In this document: positions 25,724 through 36,407 of the stretch, one piece after another
Position numbering within the stretch: position 1 is the first letter of the stretch
How the letters are laid out: every line of letters begins with the position of its first letter
Source: Dechloromonas sp.
GTDB taxonomy: Bacteria > Pseudomonadota > Gammaproteobacteria > Burkholderiales > Rhodocyclaceae
Direction of reading: 5' to 3'
NCBI GenBank assembly: GCA_016790815.1
Contig: JAEUOG010000051.1
Span: forward strand, 1-64,000
DNA length: 64,000 nt
Translations under genes and position numbers: made by a program
The notes under the pieces: generated by a model
The model's database searches: none
Told to the model about the DNA's origin: nothing
What the model saw: only the letters and a program-made list of their open reading frames with translations

Positions 25724-27562
25724 GTGACCAAAACTTTTCTTTCCCTATTCGTGGTTCTGTTTGATCTATCGGCCTTGGTTTTTGCTTGGGTAGGTGGATT
25801 TCTATTGCGTTTCAATTTTGATTTGCCTGCAAACTTTGCTTCAGTGATGGGCTGGGGCTTGATGTTTCTGTTGCCGGCGCACGCAGTAGCTTGCCGCGTT
25901 GCAGGTTTGTACCGTGGCATCTGGATGTTTGCCAGTCTGCCGGATTTGAAACGTGTTTTGCATGCTGTTGGGCTGTCTACCGTAGCATTGATGGTTCTTT
26001 TTGTGCTGTACCGGACTGAGCAACAGGTCGTGCCGCGTTCCTTGCTGATTCTTTTTCCGATGCTGTTGTTGGTCTATATGGGAGGTGGCCGAGCTGCGTA
26101 TCGGATGTGGAAGGAGCACCGCCTGTACGGTGGCTTGATCGCTCAAGGCAAACCGGTGGTGGTTGTTGGCGCTGGAACCGGAGCTGCCATGCTGTTGCGT
26201 GAACTGGAGCGCAGCGCTGACTGGCGGGTGGTTTGCTTGGTGGATGACGATCGGAGCAAGTGGGGGCGGGAGCTTTCGGGGAATCGGGTGGTGGGGGGGG
26301 TTGATGCCTTGCCTGAGGTGCTGGCTCTGCAGAAGGCATCGCATGTGATCCTCGCCCTGCCGTCTGCTGAAGCCGAGGCGTGTCGTCGGGCGACTGATTT
26401 GGCGGTGGAGGCTGGAGCGCACGTTTTCACGGTGCCGGGCCTGGGGGATGTAATGGCCGGCCGGGTTGCCATTTCGTCGATTCGGCCGGTGGCGATTGAG
26501 GATTTACTTGGTCGAGAGCCGGTGTGGATCGACTCCCTGCATGTGGCGGCCATGGTCGCTGGCAAGACTGTATTGGTTACCGGTGCAGGTGGTTCAATCG
26601 GCAGCGAGTTATGCCGGCAACTGGCCCGTTTTGAGCCGGCGCAGCTGATACTTTTCGAACAAAGCGAATTTGCACTCTATACGCTGGAGCAGTGGTTTTC
26701 AGTACATATGCCAGAACTTGCCCTGGTGCCGTTGGCGGGCGACGTGAAGGATGCGGCGCGCCTGGACGAGGCTTTTTCTGCCTATCGGCCACAAGTGGTT
26801 TTCCACGCTGCGGCCTACAAGCATGTGCCGCTGATGGAAGTGGGCAATGCCTGGCAGGCCGTGCGCAACAACGTGATGGGGACCTTGCGGGTTGCCGAAG
26901 GCGCCTGTCGTTTTGGCGCTGAGCGTTTTGTCTTGATTTCGACCGACAAGGCAGTGAATCCGACCAATGTAATGGGGGCCACCAAGCGCCTGGCTGAGAT
27001 GGTCTGTGAGGCCATGCATCGCCAAGCTAAGGGCACTCAGTTTGGAATGGTGCGCTTCGGCAATGTATTGGGCAGCACCGGGAGTGTGATCCCCAAGTTT
27101 CAGGAGCAGATCGCCCGTGGCGGACCGGTGACGGTTACCCACCCGGAAATTACTCGCTATTTCATGTCGATACCGGAAGCAGCGCAGTTGGTGCTGCAAG
27201 CTGCAGCGATGGGGCAAGGGGGGGAAATATTTGTCCTCGATATGGGTGAGCCGGTCAGGATCGTCGATCTGGCGCGCAAGATGATTTACCTTTGCGGTTA
27301 TTCGGATAGCGAAATTCGTATTGAATTTTCCGGCTTGCGTCCGGGCGAGAAGCTTTATGAAGAGTTATTGGCCGATGCCGAGCAAACCCGGCCGACGCCG
27401 CACCCCAAGTTGCGGATCGCCCGGGGGCGCGCCGTTGAAAATGAATTCTTGCCGAATTTGCAGGCCTGGCTTGCCGAAACCAGCCAGAGCGATGCCCTGG
27501 TTCGGGAGGCGCTGCGGCGTTGGGTTCCGGAATACTGCCCGGCGGCCAACAATCCTTCCTGA
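25724..27562 (+). CDS. WbpM/PglF-type membrane UDP-HexNAc 4,6-dehydratase (CapD family)
   Basis: 612 residues from GTG 25724. N-terminal four membrane helices (first ~110 residues, LSLFVVLFDLSALVFAWVGG onward), a CoA-binding-like Rossmann domain (VVVVGAGTGAAMLLRELERS), then the catalytic SDR domain: VLVTGAGGSIGSELCRQLA, FHAAAYKHVPLME, LISTDKAVNPTNVMGATKRL. The usual catalytic Tyr is Met here (N-V-M-G-x2-K), as is normal for the large WbpM/PglF class. Makes UDP-4-keto-6-deoxy-HexNAc, often the precursor for the first sugar of O-antigens. More GC-rich than the island body. Closes the glycan region. Confidence 0.93.
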   Translation: MTKTFLSLFVVLFDLSALVFAWVGGFLLRFNFDLPANFASVMGWGLMFLLPAHAVACRVAGLYRGIWMFASLPDLKRVLHAVGLSTVALMVLFVLYRTEQQVVPRSLLILFPMLLLVYMGGGRAAYRMWKEHRLYGGLIAQGKPVVVVGAGTGAAMLLRELERSADWRVVCLVDDDRSKWGRELSGNRVVGGVDALPEVLALQKASHVILALPSAEAEACRRATDLAVEAGAHVFTVPGLGDVMAGRVAISSIRPVAIEDLLGREPVWIDSLHVAAMVAGKTVLVTGAGGSIGSELCRQLARFEPAQLILFEQSEFALYTLEQWFSVHMPELALVPLAGDVKDAARLDEAFSAYRPQVVFHAAAYKHVPLMEVGNAWQAVRNNVMGTLRVAEGACRFGAERFVLISTDKAVNPTNVMGATKRLAEMVCEAMHRQAKGTQFGMVRFGNVLGSTGSVIPKFQEQIARGGPVTVTHPEITRYFMSIPEAAQLVLQAAAMGQGGEIFVLDMGEPVRIVDLARKMIYLCGYSDSEIRIEFSGLRPGEKLYEELLADAEQTRPTPHPKLRIARGRAVENEFLPNLQAWLAETSQSDALVREALRRWVPEYCPAANNPS

Positions 27563-27604
27563 ACATCTTTGCGGCGATTGCCGCGCCATGACCACGGTGA
27601 CTGT

Positions 27605-29542
27605 GTGATTCACGAATTTCTTGACCTTCCCCAACTGATTTCTGCCGGCGGCACAGTACGTCTACCCGGTTCAAAAAGTATTTCCAACCGCGTTCTCCTA
27701 TTGGCGGCGCTCGCCCACGGGGAAACGGAGGTCCGCGATTTGCTGGCCTCCGATGATATCGAGCGGATGCTTGAAGCGCTGAAAGCGCTGGGCGTTGGGG
27801 TCACCCATTTGGGTGGCGAAAATTGGTTGATCAAGGGGTGTGGCGGTCAGTTTCCGGTCAAACAGGCAGAGCTTTTTCTCGGTAATGCCGGGACGGCTTT
27901 TCGTCCGCTGACCGCTGCCTTGGGCATGGCTGGCGGTGATTACGTCCTGAAAGGGGTGGCCCGCATGCACGAGCGCCCGATTGGTGATCTGGTCGATGGC
28001 CTGCGACAACTCGGGGCGGATATCACGTATCTTGGCAACGAGGGATATCCGCCGCTGCACTTGAAACCAGCACATATCAAGCCGGGTGGCGTGGTCAAGG
28101 TGCGTGGTGATGTTTCCAGTCAGTTCTTGACGGGCTTGCTGATGGCTTTGCCGCTGACGGGGGAGACTGTTGCGGTCGACGTCGTTGGTGAGCTGATTTC
28201 CAAGCCCTACATAGAAATCACGCTGGCGATCATGGCGCGTTTTGGTGTACAGGTTCAGCGTGATGGATGGCAACGGTTTACGGTGCAGGCTGGAAGTCGC
28301 TATGTCTCGCCGGGAACGATTTATGTTGAAGGTGATGCTTCGTCGGCGTCGTATTTTTTGGCTATGGGAGCCATTGGTCGTGGTCCGATTCGTGTTGAAG
28401 GAGTCGGGCGCGATTCGATTCAAGGCGACGTCCGTTTCGCCGAAGCCTTGGCCAAAATGGGTGCGGAGATCGAGATGGGGCCGAACTGGATGGAGGCACG
28501 GGCGCCCAAATCCGGCCTTGTTGCGGTCGACCTCGATTGCAACCACATTCCCGATGCCGCGATGACGTTGGCAACGACCGCGTTGTTCGCCAAAGGAACT
28601 ACCAGGTTGCGCAATATCGCAAGCTGGCGGGTCAAGGAAACCGACCGAATTGCGGCGATGGCAGCCGAATTGCGGAAGTTGGGTGCTATGGTCGAAGAGG
28701 GTGAGGATTGGATTAGTGTCACTCCTGCCAGCCTCAAGTCAGCCGCCATTGGCACTTACGACGACCATCGCATGGCAATGTGTTTCTCATTGGCCGCTTT
28801 CGGGACGCCACTGCGCATCAACGATCCGAAATGCGTGGCCAAGACGTTCCCAGATTATTTTGAGCGCTTTGCGGCTGTCACCAAGGCGGCGCCGGTCATC
28901 GCAATCGATGGTCCATCAGCTTCAGGCAAGGGAACGGTAGCGGCCAGGGTGGCAGCTGCACTCGGTTACGCCTATCTCGATTCCGGTGCGCTTTACCGGT
29001 TGACTGCACTGGCCGCTCAACAGGCTGCCGTTGATTGGGGTGATGAGGCTGCCGTGGCGGCCATTGCCGCAGAGCTCAACGTCGACTTTTCGGGGAATGA
29101 TATCCGCCTGAATGGTGAGCTTGTCGGTGACGCCATTCGTACAGAAGAAATCTCGCTAGGGGCCTCAAAAGTCGCCGCCCTGTCTGCAGTACGGGAGGCG
29201 CTGCTTTTTCGCCAACGAGCCTTCAATAGGGCGCCTGGCCTGATTGGCGACGGGCGTGATATGGGCTCGGTCGTCTTCCCTCGTGCTGTGCTCAAGATAT
29301 TTCTGACGGCAAGCGCCGAAGCGCGCGCTGAACGTCGTTATAAGCAGTTGATCGAAAAAGGATTATCTGCTAATCTCGCGGACCTTCTGTTGGACTTGAA
29401 GCAACGTGACGAGCGCGATTCACAGCGCAGCGTTGCTCCGCTCCGGCAAGAAGCCGATGCCAAGCTGCTTGACACCACGCATCTCACCATCGAACAGGCG
29501 GTGAATCAGGTGCTGGAATGGAGCAGGGAAGCGTTGCAGTAA
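27605..29542 (+). CDS. aroA-cmk: Fused 3-phosphoshikimate 1-carboxyvinyltransferase / cytidylate kinase
   Basis: One uninterrupted 645-residue frame. Residues ~1-427 are EPSP synthase ([53 protein letters not shown]), the shikimate-pathway step to EPSP. Residues ~428-645 are CMP kinase ([21 protein letters not shown]-loop, [41 protein letters not shown]). The linker is only a few residues (AVTKAAP). GTG 27605 (MIHEFLDLP) is chosen because AroA proteins begin near EFLDLP and GGTGA lies just upstream; a TTG at 27569 is the longer option. Bifunctional versions are known in betaproteobacteria. Confidence 0.95.
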   Translation: MIHEFLDLPQLISAGGTVRLPGSKSISNRVLLLAALAHGETEVRDLLASDDIERMLEALKALGVGVTHLGGENWLIKGCGGQFPVKQAELFLGNAGTAFRPLTAALGMAGGDYVLKGVARMHERPIGDLVDGLRQLGADITYLGNEGYPPLHLKPAHIKPGGVVKVRGDVSSQFLTGLLMALPLTGETVAVDVVGELISKPYIEITLAIMARFGVQVQRDGWQRFTVQAGSRYVSPGTIYVEGDASSASYFLAMGAIGRGPIRVEGVGRDSIQGDVRFAEALAKMGAEIEMGPNWMEARAPKSGLVAVDLDCNHIPDAAMTLATTALFAKGTTRLRNIASWRVKETDRIAAMAAELRKLGAMVEEGEDWISVTPASLKSAAIGTYDDHRMAMCFSLAAFGTPLRINDPKCVAKTFPDYFERFAAVTKAAPVIAIDGPSASGKGTVAARVAAALGYAYLDSGALYRLTALAAQQAAVDWGDEAAVAAIAAELNVDFSGNDIRLNGELVGDAIRTEEISLGASKVAALSAVREALLFRQRAFNRAPGLIGDGRDMGSVVFPRAVLKIFLTASAEARAERRYKQLIEKGLSANLADLLLDLKQRDERDSQRSVAPLRQEADAKLLDTTHLTIEQAVNQVLEWSREALQ

Positions 29543-29634
29543 GGTGTTGCCGGCCAGGTGGCCGGTAATTTGTTTTAAACCCTAACCCGCTGTGGATTTC
29601 ACGATTCGCGGCAGCATGAAAGTTCTCTCCGTCA

Positions 29635-31314
29635 ATGGAATCTTTTGCTCAACTATTTGAAGAATCCCTGGCTCGCCAGGAAATGCGTCAAGGCGAAGTC
29701 ATCACAGCTGAAGTGGTGCTCATTGATCACAATTTCGTTGTGGTCAATGCCGGCCTGAAATCGGAATCCTATGTTCCGCTCGAAGAATTCCTGAATGATC
29801 AGGGCGAACTCGAAGTCAAGGTGGGCGATTTTGTCCAAGTGGCTATCGAAATGCTGGAAGACGGCTATGGCGCAACGCGCCTGTCCCGCGATCGCGCCAA
29901 GCGCATCGCTGCCTGGAACTTCCTGGAAGAAGCCCTGAACAACAACTCCCTGGTTACTGGCACTATCACCGGCAAGGTCAAGGGCGGTCTGACCGTCATG
30001 TCCAACGGTGTTCGCGCCTTCCTGCCGGGCTCCCTCGTCGACATGCGTCCGGTCAAGGACACTACGCCGTACGAAGGCAAGACCATGGAGTTTAAGGTCA
30101 TCAAGCTTGACCGCAAGCGCAACAACGTCGTGATGTCCCGCCGTGCCGTGCTCGAAGCTACCGCTGATAAGGATCGCGAAAAGCTGCTCGAGAACCTCAA
30201 GGAAGGTACTGTCGTCAAGGGTATCGTCAAGAACATTACCGATTACGGCGCATTCGTCGACCTCGGTGGTATCGATGGCCTGCTGCACATCACCGACCTG
30301 GCCTGGCGCCGTGTCCGTCACCCGAGCGAAGTGCTCAACGTTGGTGATGAAGTTACCGCCAAGATCCTCAAGTTCGACGCCGAAAAGAACCGCGTCTCCC
30401 TGGGTATGAAGCAACTGGGCGACGATCCGTGGGTTGGTATTGCCCGCCGTTATCCGGCCGGCACCCGTCTGTTCGGCAAGGTCACCAACCTGACCGACTA
30501 CGGTTCTTTCGTTGAAATCGAACAGGGCATCGAAGGCCTGGTTCACGTTTCCGAAATGGACTGGACCAACAAGAACGTTCATCCGTCCAAGGTTGTCCAG
30601 CTCGGCGACGAAGTCGAAGTCATGATCCTCGAAATCGACGAAGAGCGTCGTCGTATCTCCCTGGGTATGAAGCAGTGCCAAGCCAATCCGTGGGACGACT
30701 TCGCCATGAACCACAAGAAGGGCGACAAGGTTAAGGGCGCCATCAAGTCGATCACCGACTTTGGCATCTTTATCGGCCTGCCTGGTGGTATCGATGGTCT
30801 GGTTCACCTGTCCGATCTGTCCTGGTCTGCGACTGGCGAAGAAGCCATCCGCAACTTCAAGAAGGGTGACGAAGTTGAGGCGCTGGTTCTCGGCATCGAC
30901 GTCGAGAAGGAGCGTATCTCCCTCGGTATCAAGCAGATGGAAGGTGACCCGTACACCAACTTCATCGCTACACACGAAAAGAACAGCATCGTGAACTGCA
31001 CCGTCAAGACGGTCGACGCTCGCGGCGCCGTGCTGACGCTGGATGGTGAGAACGAAGGTTACCTGCGTGCTTCTGAATTCTCGCGTGATCGTATCGACGA
31101 CCTGTCGCAGCACCTCAAGGTGGGCGATACGGTTGAAGCCATGATCATCAACGTGGATCGCAAGACCCGTGGTATCAACCTTTCCATCAAGGCCAAGGAC
31201 AATGCCGAACAGCACGAAGCCATGCAGAAGCTTTCTGCCGAGTCTTCCGCCGCTGCATCCGGTACGACCAACTTGGGTGCACTTCTGAAGGCCAAGCTCA
31301 ACCAGCAAGGCTGA
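29635..31314 (+). CDS. rpsA: 30S ribosomal protein S1
   Basis: mRNA-binding protein of the small ribosomal subunit, essential for initiation on structured or weak-SD mRNAs. 559 residues from [20 protein letters not shown], with six S1 RNA-binding repeats: e.g. [102 protein letters not shown], and [20 protein letters not shown]. Strongly biased GC3-rich codons, as expected for a highly expressed gene. 92 non-coding bases precede it; ihfB follows after 12. Confidence 0.98.
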   Translation: MESFAQLFEESLARQEMRQGEVITAEVVLIDHNFVVVNAGLKSESYVPLEEFLNDQGELEVKVGDFVQVAIEMLEDGYGATRLSRDRAKRIAAWNFLEEALNNNSLVTGTITGKVKGGLTVMSNGVRAFLPGSLVDMRPVKDTTPYEGKTMEFKVIKLDRKRNNVVMSRRAVLEATADKDREKLLENLKEGTVVKGIVKNITDYGAFVDLGGIDGLLHITDLAWRRVRHPSEVLNVGDEVTAKILKFDAEKNRVSLGMKQLGDDPWVGIARRYPAGTRLFGKVTNLTDYGSFVEIEQGIEGLVHVSEMDWTNKNVHPSKVVQLGDEVEVMILEIDEERRRISLGMKQCQANPWDDFAMNHKKGDKVKGAIKSITDFGIFIGLPGGIDGLVHLSDLSWSATGEEAIRNFKKGDEVEALVLGIDVEKERISLGIKQMEGDPYTNFIATHEKNSIVNCTVKTVDARGAVLTLDGENEGYLRASEFSRDRIDDLSQHLKVGDTVEAMIINVDRKTRGINLSIKAKDNAEQHEAMQKLSAESSAAASGTTNLGALLKAKLNQQG

Positions 31315-31326
31315 TAAGGCAAAAGC

Positions 31327-31611
31327 ATGACCAAATCCGAGCTCATCGCCCGACTGGCGGAACGGTTTCCCCAGTTGGTGGCGAAGGATGCTGATTTTGC
31401 GGTCAAGATGATTCTCGATGCGATGTCCGAAGCACTTGTGCGAGGGGATCGTATCGAGATCCGTGGATTCGGCAGCTTTGCGCTCAACTATCGGCCGCCG
31501 CGTACTGGCCGTAACCCCAAATCAGGGGAAAAGGTTGGCGTCCCGGCTAAATGGGTTCCCCATTTCAAGGCTGGAAAAGAATTGCGCGAACGGGTCGATC
31601 AGGCGATCTGA
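31327..31611 (+). CDS. ihfB: Integration host factor subunit beta
   Basis: 94-residue HU/IHF-family DNA-bending protein that pairs with IHF-alpha. Signature: [17 protein letters not shown] at the N-terminus, [20 protein letters not shown] and [20 protein letters not shown] covering the beta-arm and its intercalating proline. Position right after rpsA is the classic arrangement. A strong intrinsic terminator follows 30 bases after the stop. Confidence 0.97.
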   Translation: MTKSELIARLAERFPQLVAKDADFAVKMILDAMSEALVRGDRIEIRGFGSFALNYRPPRTGRNPKSGEKVGVPAKWVPHFKAGKELRERVDQAI

Positions 31612-31641
31612 CGTCGGGCTTGGCCCAATGTGGTAGATTCA

Positions 31642-31671
31642 GGGCAGTGAATGATTTCACTGCCCTTTTTT
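31642..31671 (+). terminator. Rho-independent terminator after ihfB
   Basis: Perfect 10-bp stem GGGCAGTGAA (31642-31651) / TTCACTGCCC (31656-31665) with a TGAT loop, followed by six T. It ends only 10 bases before the lapA ATG. Confidence 0.92.
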
Positions 31672-31681
31672 ATTGAATGTC

Positions 31682-31963
31682 ATGACAGCACTGACTTGGG
31701 CCTTACGGGCCGTTATATTTGTTTTTCTGGTTGTTTTTGCGACCCAGAACACCGATCCGGCGAGCCTTCGCCTCCTGCCAGGAACTGTCTGGCAGACGCC
31801 CTTGGTGATTGCCCTGCTGGTTTTTTTTATTGGTGGCGTGATAATTGGGGCGCTCTCGTTGCTTGGTGTCATTTTTCGCCAGCGTCGTGAAATATCGCGC
31901 CTGAAACGGGACGCAGTGCAAAAGCCGACTTCGCTTACGCTGGAAGTGCCACCAAGCGCATGA
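31682..31963 (+). CDS. lapA: LapA domain protein (lipopolysaccharide assembly protein A, DUF1049)
   Basis: 93 residues from ATG 31682 (a TTG 3 codons upstream is possible). Two membrane helices (ALRAVIFVFLVVFATQNTD and LVIALLVFFIGGVIIGALSL) with the NTDPASLRLLPG turn typical of LapA/YciS, followed by a basic cytoplasmic tail. In E. coli LapA works with LapB in LPS assembly and LpxC turnover. Overlaps lapB by 4 bases (ATGA). It starts just after the ihfB terminator, so expression needs read-through or a promoter within the hairpin region. Confidence 0.9.
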   Translation: MTALTWALRAVIFVFLVVFATQNTDPASLRLLPGTVWQTPLVIALLVFFIGGVIIGALSLLGVIFRQRREISRLKRDAVQKPTSLTLEVPPSA

Positions 31964-33132
31964 ATGAGTTTTTCGAATATTGGCAGTTACTGCTGATCCC
32001 GGCCTTTTTCGCTTTGGGCTGGATTGCCGCCCGTGTTGACATGCAGCAGGTGGTGCATGAGTCGCGTACCTTGCCACGTTCCTATTTTCAGGGGCTAAAT
32101 TTCCTGCTCAACGAGCAACCGGACAAGGCAATCGACTCCTTCCTTGAGGTCGCCAAGGTTGACTCTCAGACTGTTGAACTGCATTTCGCGCTGGGCAACC
32201 TGTTTCGTCGTCGTGGCGAAACGGAGCGCGCCATCCGCATGCACCAGAACCTTATCGATTTGCCCGATCTTGACGAAAAGGTAAGCTTGCAGGCTTTGTC
32301 GGAGTTGGGCCAAGACTACCTGAAGGCCGGTTTGCTTGACAGGGCTGAAGAGATTTTCAACAAGCTGTTAGGAACGAGTTTTGAAGAGGAGGCCAAGCGC
32401 AATCTTCTGGAAATCTATCAGGTTGAGAAGGAATGGCTGAAGGCGGTCCAGATTGCCCGTGAATTGCCGGATGTGGCTTCGCGGCGCGATATCGCCGAGT
32501 ACTATTGCGAGCTGGCAGCCAACGAAATCATGCGCTCGCGCCCAGATTCGGCGCGAGAGTATCTGGAAATCGCGACCCAGGAAAATCGGAAGTGTGTGCG
32601 GGCGAGTTTGTTGCGGGGGGATTTGCTGCTGCAGGGCGGCGACGCCGGTGGTGCCATCGAAGCCTGGCAGGGTATCGAGCAGCAGGACCCGGCCTACCTT
32701 GCTCTGGTTGCCCAGCGACTCTTAGAAACCTACCGCAAGCTGGAGCGTCCGGCCGAAGGTATTGCCCTCTTGAGTGGCTATCTGGAACGCTACCCCTCCC
32801 TCGATTTACTGGAAGTGGTTTATCAGCTGGTCCTCGAAAGTGATGGTGTCGAAGCGGCCTATCGCTTGGTACGCAGTGAACTTCAGCGCAACCCAACCCT
32901 GCTTGGACTGGAAAAGCTGATGAGTGCGCGTTTGCCGCTGGTGGCGCCGGAAGTTCGGCCGGATGTCGAATTGGCGAGATCGATCATTCAGGGCTACACC
33001 AAGCGCCTGTCGCGCTATCGATGCGATAATTGCGGCTTCAAGGCCCGCCAGTTTTACTGGCGTTGCCCGGCCTGTGGCGGCTGGGAGACCTATCCGCCTC
33101 GTCGCAGTGAAGAATTCGATCAATCCTTGTAG
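31960..33132 (+). CDS. lapB: LPS assembly protein B (TPR plus rubredoxin-type domain)
   Basis: 390 residues: an N-terminal membrane anchor ([20 protein letters not shown]), a series of TPR repeats (e.g. [38 protein letters not shown]), and a C-terminal metal-binding knuckle [20 protein letters not shown] with two CxxC pairs. Matches LapB/YciM, which coordinates LPS synthesis with FtsH-mediated LpxC degradation. Next to the sugar-nucleotide genes ugd, rfaE1 and hldD, which supply the envelope. Confidence 0.95.
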   Translation: MNEFFEYWQLLLIPAFFALGWIAARVDMQQVVHESRTLPRSYFQGLNFLLNEQPDKAIDSFLEVAKVDSQTVELHFALGNLFRRRGETERAIRMHQNLIDLPDLDEKVSLQALSELGQDYLKAGLLDRAEEIFNKLLGTSFEEEAKRNLLEIYQVEKEWLKAVQIARELPDVASRRDIAEYYCELAANEIMRSRPDSAREYLEIATQENRKCVRASLLRGDLLLQGGDAGGAIEAWQGIEQQDPAYLALVAQRLLETYRKLERPAEGIALLSGYLERYPSLDLLEVVYQLVLESDGVEAAYRLVRSELQRNPTLLGLEKLMSARLPLVAPEVRPDVELARSIIQGYTKRLSRYRCDNCGFKARQFYWRCPACGGWETYPPRRSEEFDQSL

Positions 33133-33140
33133 GAAGCCTT

Positions 33141-34460
33141 ATGAAAATCACCGTTGTCGGTACCGGCTATGTCGGTCTGGTCAGTGGCACCTGTCTGGCT
33201 GAAGTGGGTAACGATGTCCTGTGTCTGGATGTCGATCCGGAGAAGATTCGCATTCTCGACGAAGGTGGCATTCCAATCTTCGAGCCCGGTTTGCAGGAAA
33301 TGGTCCGACGCAACGTTGCCGCAGGTCGCCTGCACTTCACTACCAATGTTGAAAAAGCGGTGCAGCACGGCACGATACAGTTCATCGCTGTGGGTACCCC
33401 GCCTGACGAAGACGGGTCGGCAGACCTCCAGTATGTGCTTGGCGCCGCGCGCAACATCGGCCGTTTGATGACTGACTACAAGGTTGTTGTCGACAAGAGC
33501 ACAGTGCCGGTAGGTACCGGTGCCAAGGTAAAGTCAGCGATTGCTGACGAACTCGCAAGGCGCGGTGTCGACATACCCTACAGTGTTGTGTCCAATCCGG
33601 AGTTCCTCAAGGAAGGAGCGGCCGTTGATGACTTCATGCGCCCCGACCGCATTGTTGTCGGTGCGGAGGAGGAGCAGGCAATTCACCTGATGCGCGCCCT
33701 GTATGCGCCGTTCCAGCGCAACCATGAGCGCCTGATCGTTACCGATGTGAAGAGTGCGGAGCTGACCAAATATGCGGCCAACGCGATGTTGGCGACGCGC
33801 ATCAGTTTCATGAATGAACTGGCCAATCTGGCCGAAGTGCTTGGGGCTGATATCGAAATGGTTCGTCAGGGCATTGGTTCCGACCCGCGCATCGGCTACC
33901 ATTTTCTGTACCCCGGCTGTGGTTATGGTGGTTCCTGCTTCCCGAAGGACGTCAAGGCACTCATTGCGACAGCCAAGGATGACGCAGATATCACCCTCAA
34001 GGTGCTGACAGCCGTCGAGGAAGCCAACGATGCCCAGAAACACGTGCTGACCAGAAAGCTCATAGCCCGATTCGGCGATCTGAAGGGAAAGCACTTTGCA
34101 CTTTGGGGGCTTTCCTTCAAGCCCAACACAGATGACATGCGCGAAGCGCCGAGTCGTGAATTGATTGCGGATCTGTTTGCTGCAGGGGCCACGGTGACGG
34201 CATACGATCCAGTAGCCATGCATGAAACCCGGCGCATTTATGGTGACGACAGCCGCCTGCAATATGCCGAGAGCCCGATGGGTGCGCTAACCAACGCTGA
34301 TGCTCTGGTCATCGTTACCGAGTGGAAGGAATTCCGCAGTCCGGATTTCGATGTCATCAAGGCTACTCTGAAGAACCCGGTGATCTTCGATGGGCGTAAT
34401 CTCTACGACCCGAAATTCGTGCGCGGGTCGGGTCTTGAATATTTCGCGATCGGGCGCTGA
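33141..34460 (+). CDS. ugd: UDP-glucose 6-dehydrogenase
   Basis: Oxidises UDP-Glc to UDP-glucuronate in two NAD-dependent steps. 439 residues. [20 protein letters not shown]ossmann start; [31 protein letters not shown]; catalytic cysteine in [15 protein letters not shown]-terminal [16 protein letters not shown]. Starts 8 bases after lapB and precedes rfaE1, forming an envelope-sugar group. Product can feed UDP-GlcA/GalA in surface glycans or UDP-Ara4N-like lipid A modification; none of those downstream genes is in the window. Confidence 0.96.
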   Translation: MKITVVGTGYVGLVSGTCLAEVGNDVLCLDVDPEKIRILDEGGIPIFEPGLQEMVRRNVAAGRLHFTTNVEKAVQHGTIQFIAVGTPPDEDGSADLQYVLGAARNIGRLMTDYKVVVDKSTVPVGTGAKVKSAIADELARRGVDIPYSVVSNPEFLKEGAAVDDFMRPDRIVVGAEEEQAIHLMRALYAPFQRNHERLIVTDVKSAELTKYAANAMLATRISFMNELANLAEVLGADIEMVRQGIGSDPRIGYHFLYPGCGYGGSCFPKDVKALIATAKDDADITLKVLTAVEEANDAQKHVLTRKLIARFGDLKGKHFALWGLSFKPNTDDMREAPSRELIADLFAAGATVTAYDPVAMHETRRIYGDDSRLQYAESPMGALTNADALVIVTEWKEFRSPDFDVIKATLKNPVIFDGRNLYDPKFVRGSGLEYFAIGR

Positions 34461-34463
34461 TTC

Positions 34464-35399
34464 ATGAATCGCAGCATGCTGGGAAAGATTTCGCAGGTCC
34501 GCCTGCTCGTCGTGGGCGATGTCATGCTCGACCGCTACTGGTTTGGAGAGGTCAGCCGGATTTCGCCAGAAGCTCCCGTGCCGGTAGTCAAGGTTCAGCG
34601 CATGGAGGAGCGTCTTGGCGGTGCAGCCAACGTGGCACGTAATGCCGCCTCGCTGGGCGCAGTATCTGCACTGTTGTCGGTTGTGGGTGACGACGAGGCT
34701 GGACGAACGCTCGGCCGCCTGCTGGAAGAAGGGCAAATTGATGCCAATTTGCACGTTGACCGTGAGATCGATACTACGGTCAAGCTGCGCGTCATCGGGC
34801 GTCAGCAACAACTGCTGCGCATCGATTTCGAAACGACGCCATCGCACGAAATCCTTCAGGCCAAGCTTGCCGATTTCGAGACCAGGGTTGTCCAGTCTGA
34901 CGTGGTCGTTCTTTCCGACTATGGCAAGGGCGGACTCACTCACATCGCGGAGATGATCCGCATCGCGCGCGCCCACGACAAACCAGTGCTGGTCGACCCA
35001 AAAGGTGACGAGTGGGGCAAGTATGCTGGCGCCACTGTCATTACACCGAACCGCTCAGAACTGAAAGAAGTTGTCGGTCGCTGGTCGTCGGACGAAGAGT
35101 TGGCGGCCAAGGCGCGCAAATTGCGCGGTGATCTTGGCCTCGAGGCCTTGCTCGTTACCCGAAGCGAAGAAGGCATGACACTGTTTGCTGATGACACCCA
35201 CCATCAGCCGGCCCAGGCTCGCGAGGTTTTCGATGTCTCTGGTGCTGGTGATACGGTGATAGCTACGCTCGCTGTCATGATTGCTGCTGGCGCCGACTGG
35301 GCTGAAGCCATTCGTGTCGCCAACATCGCTGCTGGCGTAGTGGTAGGAAAACTCGGTACAGCCGTTGTCAGTCGTGAAGAACTCGCCGCAGCCCTGTAA
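34464..35399 (+). CDS. rfaE1: D-glycero-beta-D-manno-heptose-7-phosphate kinase
   Basis: PfkB-family kinase giving heptose 1,7-bisphosphate for LPS inner core. 311 residues, kinase domain only: the cytidylyl/adenylyl (HldE C-terminal) half is absent, so a separate rfaE2/hldC is expected elsewhere. Motifs: VVGDVMLDRYWFGEVSRISP, GGAANVARNAASLGA, VLVDPKGDEWGKY, and the ATP/anion-hole signature DVSGAGDTVIATLA. Starts 3 bases after ugd; hldD follows 9 bases later. Confidence 0.95.
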   Translation: MNRSMLGKISQVRLLVVGDVMLDRYWFGEVSRISPEAPVPVVKVQRMEERLGGAANVARNAASLGAVSALLSVVGDDEAGRTLGRLLEEGQIDANLHVDREIDTTVKLRVIGRQQQLLRIDFETTPSHEILQAKLADFETRVVQSDVVVLSDYGKGGLTHIAEMIRIARAHDKPVLVDPKGDEWGKYAGATVITPNRSELKEVVGRWSSDEELAAKARKLRGDLGLEALLVTRSEEGMTLFADDTHHQPAQAREVFDVSGAGDTVIATLAVMIAAGADWAEAIRVANIAAGVVVGKLGTAVVSREELAAAL

Positions 35400-35408
35400 G
35401 GAATAGTT

Positions 35409-36407
35409 ATGTATACAGTCGTTACCGGCGCTGCCGGCTTCATCGGTTCCAATATTGTCAAGGCGCTGAACGAGCGTGGCGTGACGAAGATCGTCGCTGT
35501 CGACAACCTCACCAAGGCTGACAAGTTCAAGAACTTGATCGACTGCGAGATTGCCGACTACATCGACAAGAACGATTTCATCGCGCGCATTCAGGCGGGG
35601 CATTTCGATGGCGAGATCGACGCCATTTTCCATGAGGGCGCCTGTTCCGACACCATGGAAACCGACGGTCGTTACATGATGGAAAACAATTTCCGTTACT
35701 CGTCCATTCTGCTCGACTGGTGTCTGGATCAGGACGTCCAGTTTCTGTATGCGTCCAGTGCAGCTACTTACGGCGCTAGCAATGTGTTCAAGGAAGAGCG
35801 CCAGTACGAGGGGCCGCTCAACGTTTACGGCTACTCGAAATTCCTCTTCGACCAGATCGTTCGCCAGAAACTGGCGCAGAATCCCTCATCGCAGATCGTC
35901 GGCTTCCGCTACTTCAACGTCTATGGCCCGCGCGAAACGCACAAGGGGCGCATGGCGTCGGTCGCCTTCCACAACTACAACCAGTTCAGGGCCGACGGCA
36001 AGGTCAAATTGTTTGAGGGTTCGCATGGCTACGAGAATGGCGGCCAGATGCGCGATTTTGTCTTCGTCGGCGATGTCGCCAAGGTCAATCTGTACTTCCT
36101 AGATCACCCTGAAAAGTCCGGCATTTTCAACCTCGGCTCCGGGCGCGCGCAGAGCTTCAATGATGTCGCGGTTGCTGCGGTCAACGGCTGCCGCAAGGCA
36201 AAAAGCGAAGCGCCGCTGTCGCTTGATGAACTTCGGGAACAGGGACTGCTCGAATACGTTGCTTTCCCCGAGGCGCTAAAGGGCAAGTACCAGGCATTTA
36301 CCCAGGGCGACCTGACGCGCCTGCGCGATGCAGGCTACGTTGCGCCGATGGCCTCGGTTGAGGAGGGCGTCTCCCAATACATCGCGTGGCTCCAGCAAAA
36401 TGTATAA
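35409..36407 (+). CDS. hldD: ADP-L-glycero-D-manno-heptose 6-epimerase
   Basis: Final step of ADP-heptose synthesis for the LPS core. 332 residues. [40 protein letters not shown] (HldD signature), [19 protein letters not shown], catalytic Y-x3-K in [30 protein letters not shown]. The 3' end overlaps cysM by 8 bases. Confidence 0.96.
   Translation: MYTVVTGAAGFIGSNIVKALNERGVTKIVAVDNLTKADKFKNLIDCEIADYIDKNDFIARIQAGHFDGEIDAIFHEGACSDTMETDGRYMMENNFRYSSILLDWCLDQDVQFLYASSAATYGASNVFKEERQYEGPLNVYGYSKFLFDQIVRQKLAQNPSSQIVGFRYFNVYGPRETHKGRMASVAFHNYNQFRADGKVKLFEGSHGYENGGQMRDFVFVGDVAKVNLYFLDHPEKSGIFNLGSGRAQSFNDVAVAAVNGCRKAKSEAPLSLDELREQGLLEYVAFPEALKGKYQAFTQGDLTRLRDAGYVAPMASVEEGVSQYIAWLQQNV

Noticed and set aside
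29653..31308. Very long open frame on the minus strand opposite rpsA
   Set aside because: It is antisense to a certain rpsA gene. Strongly biased codons leave the complementary frame open; the predicted protein has no recognisable domain.
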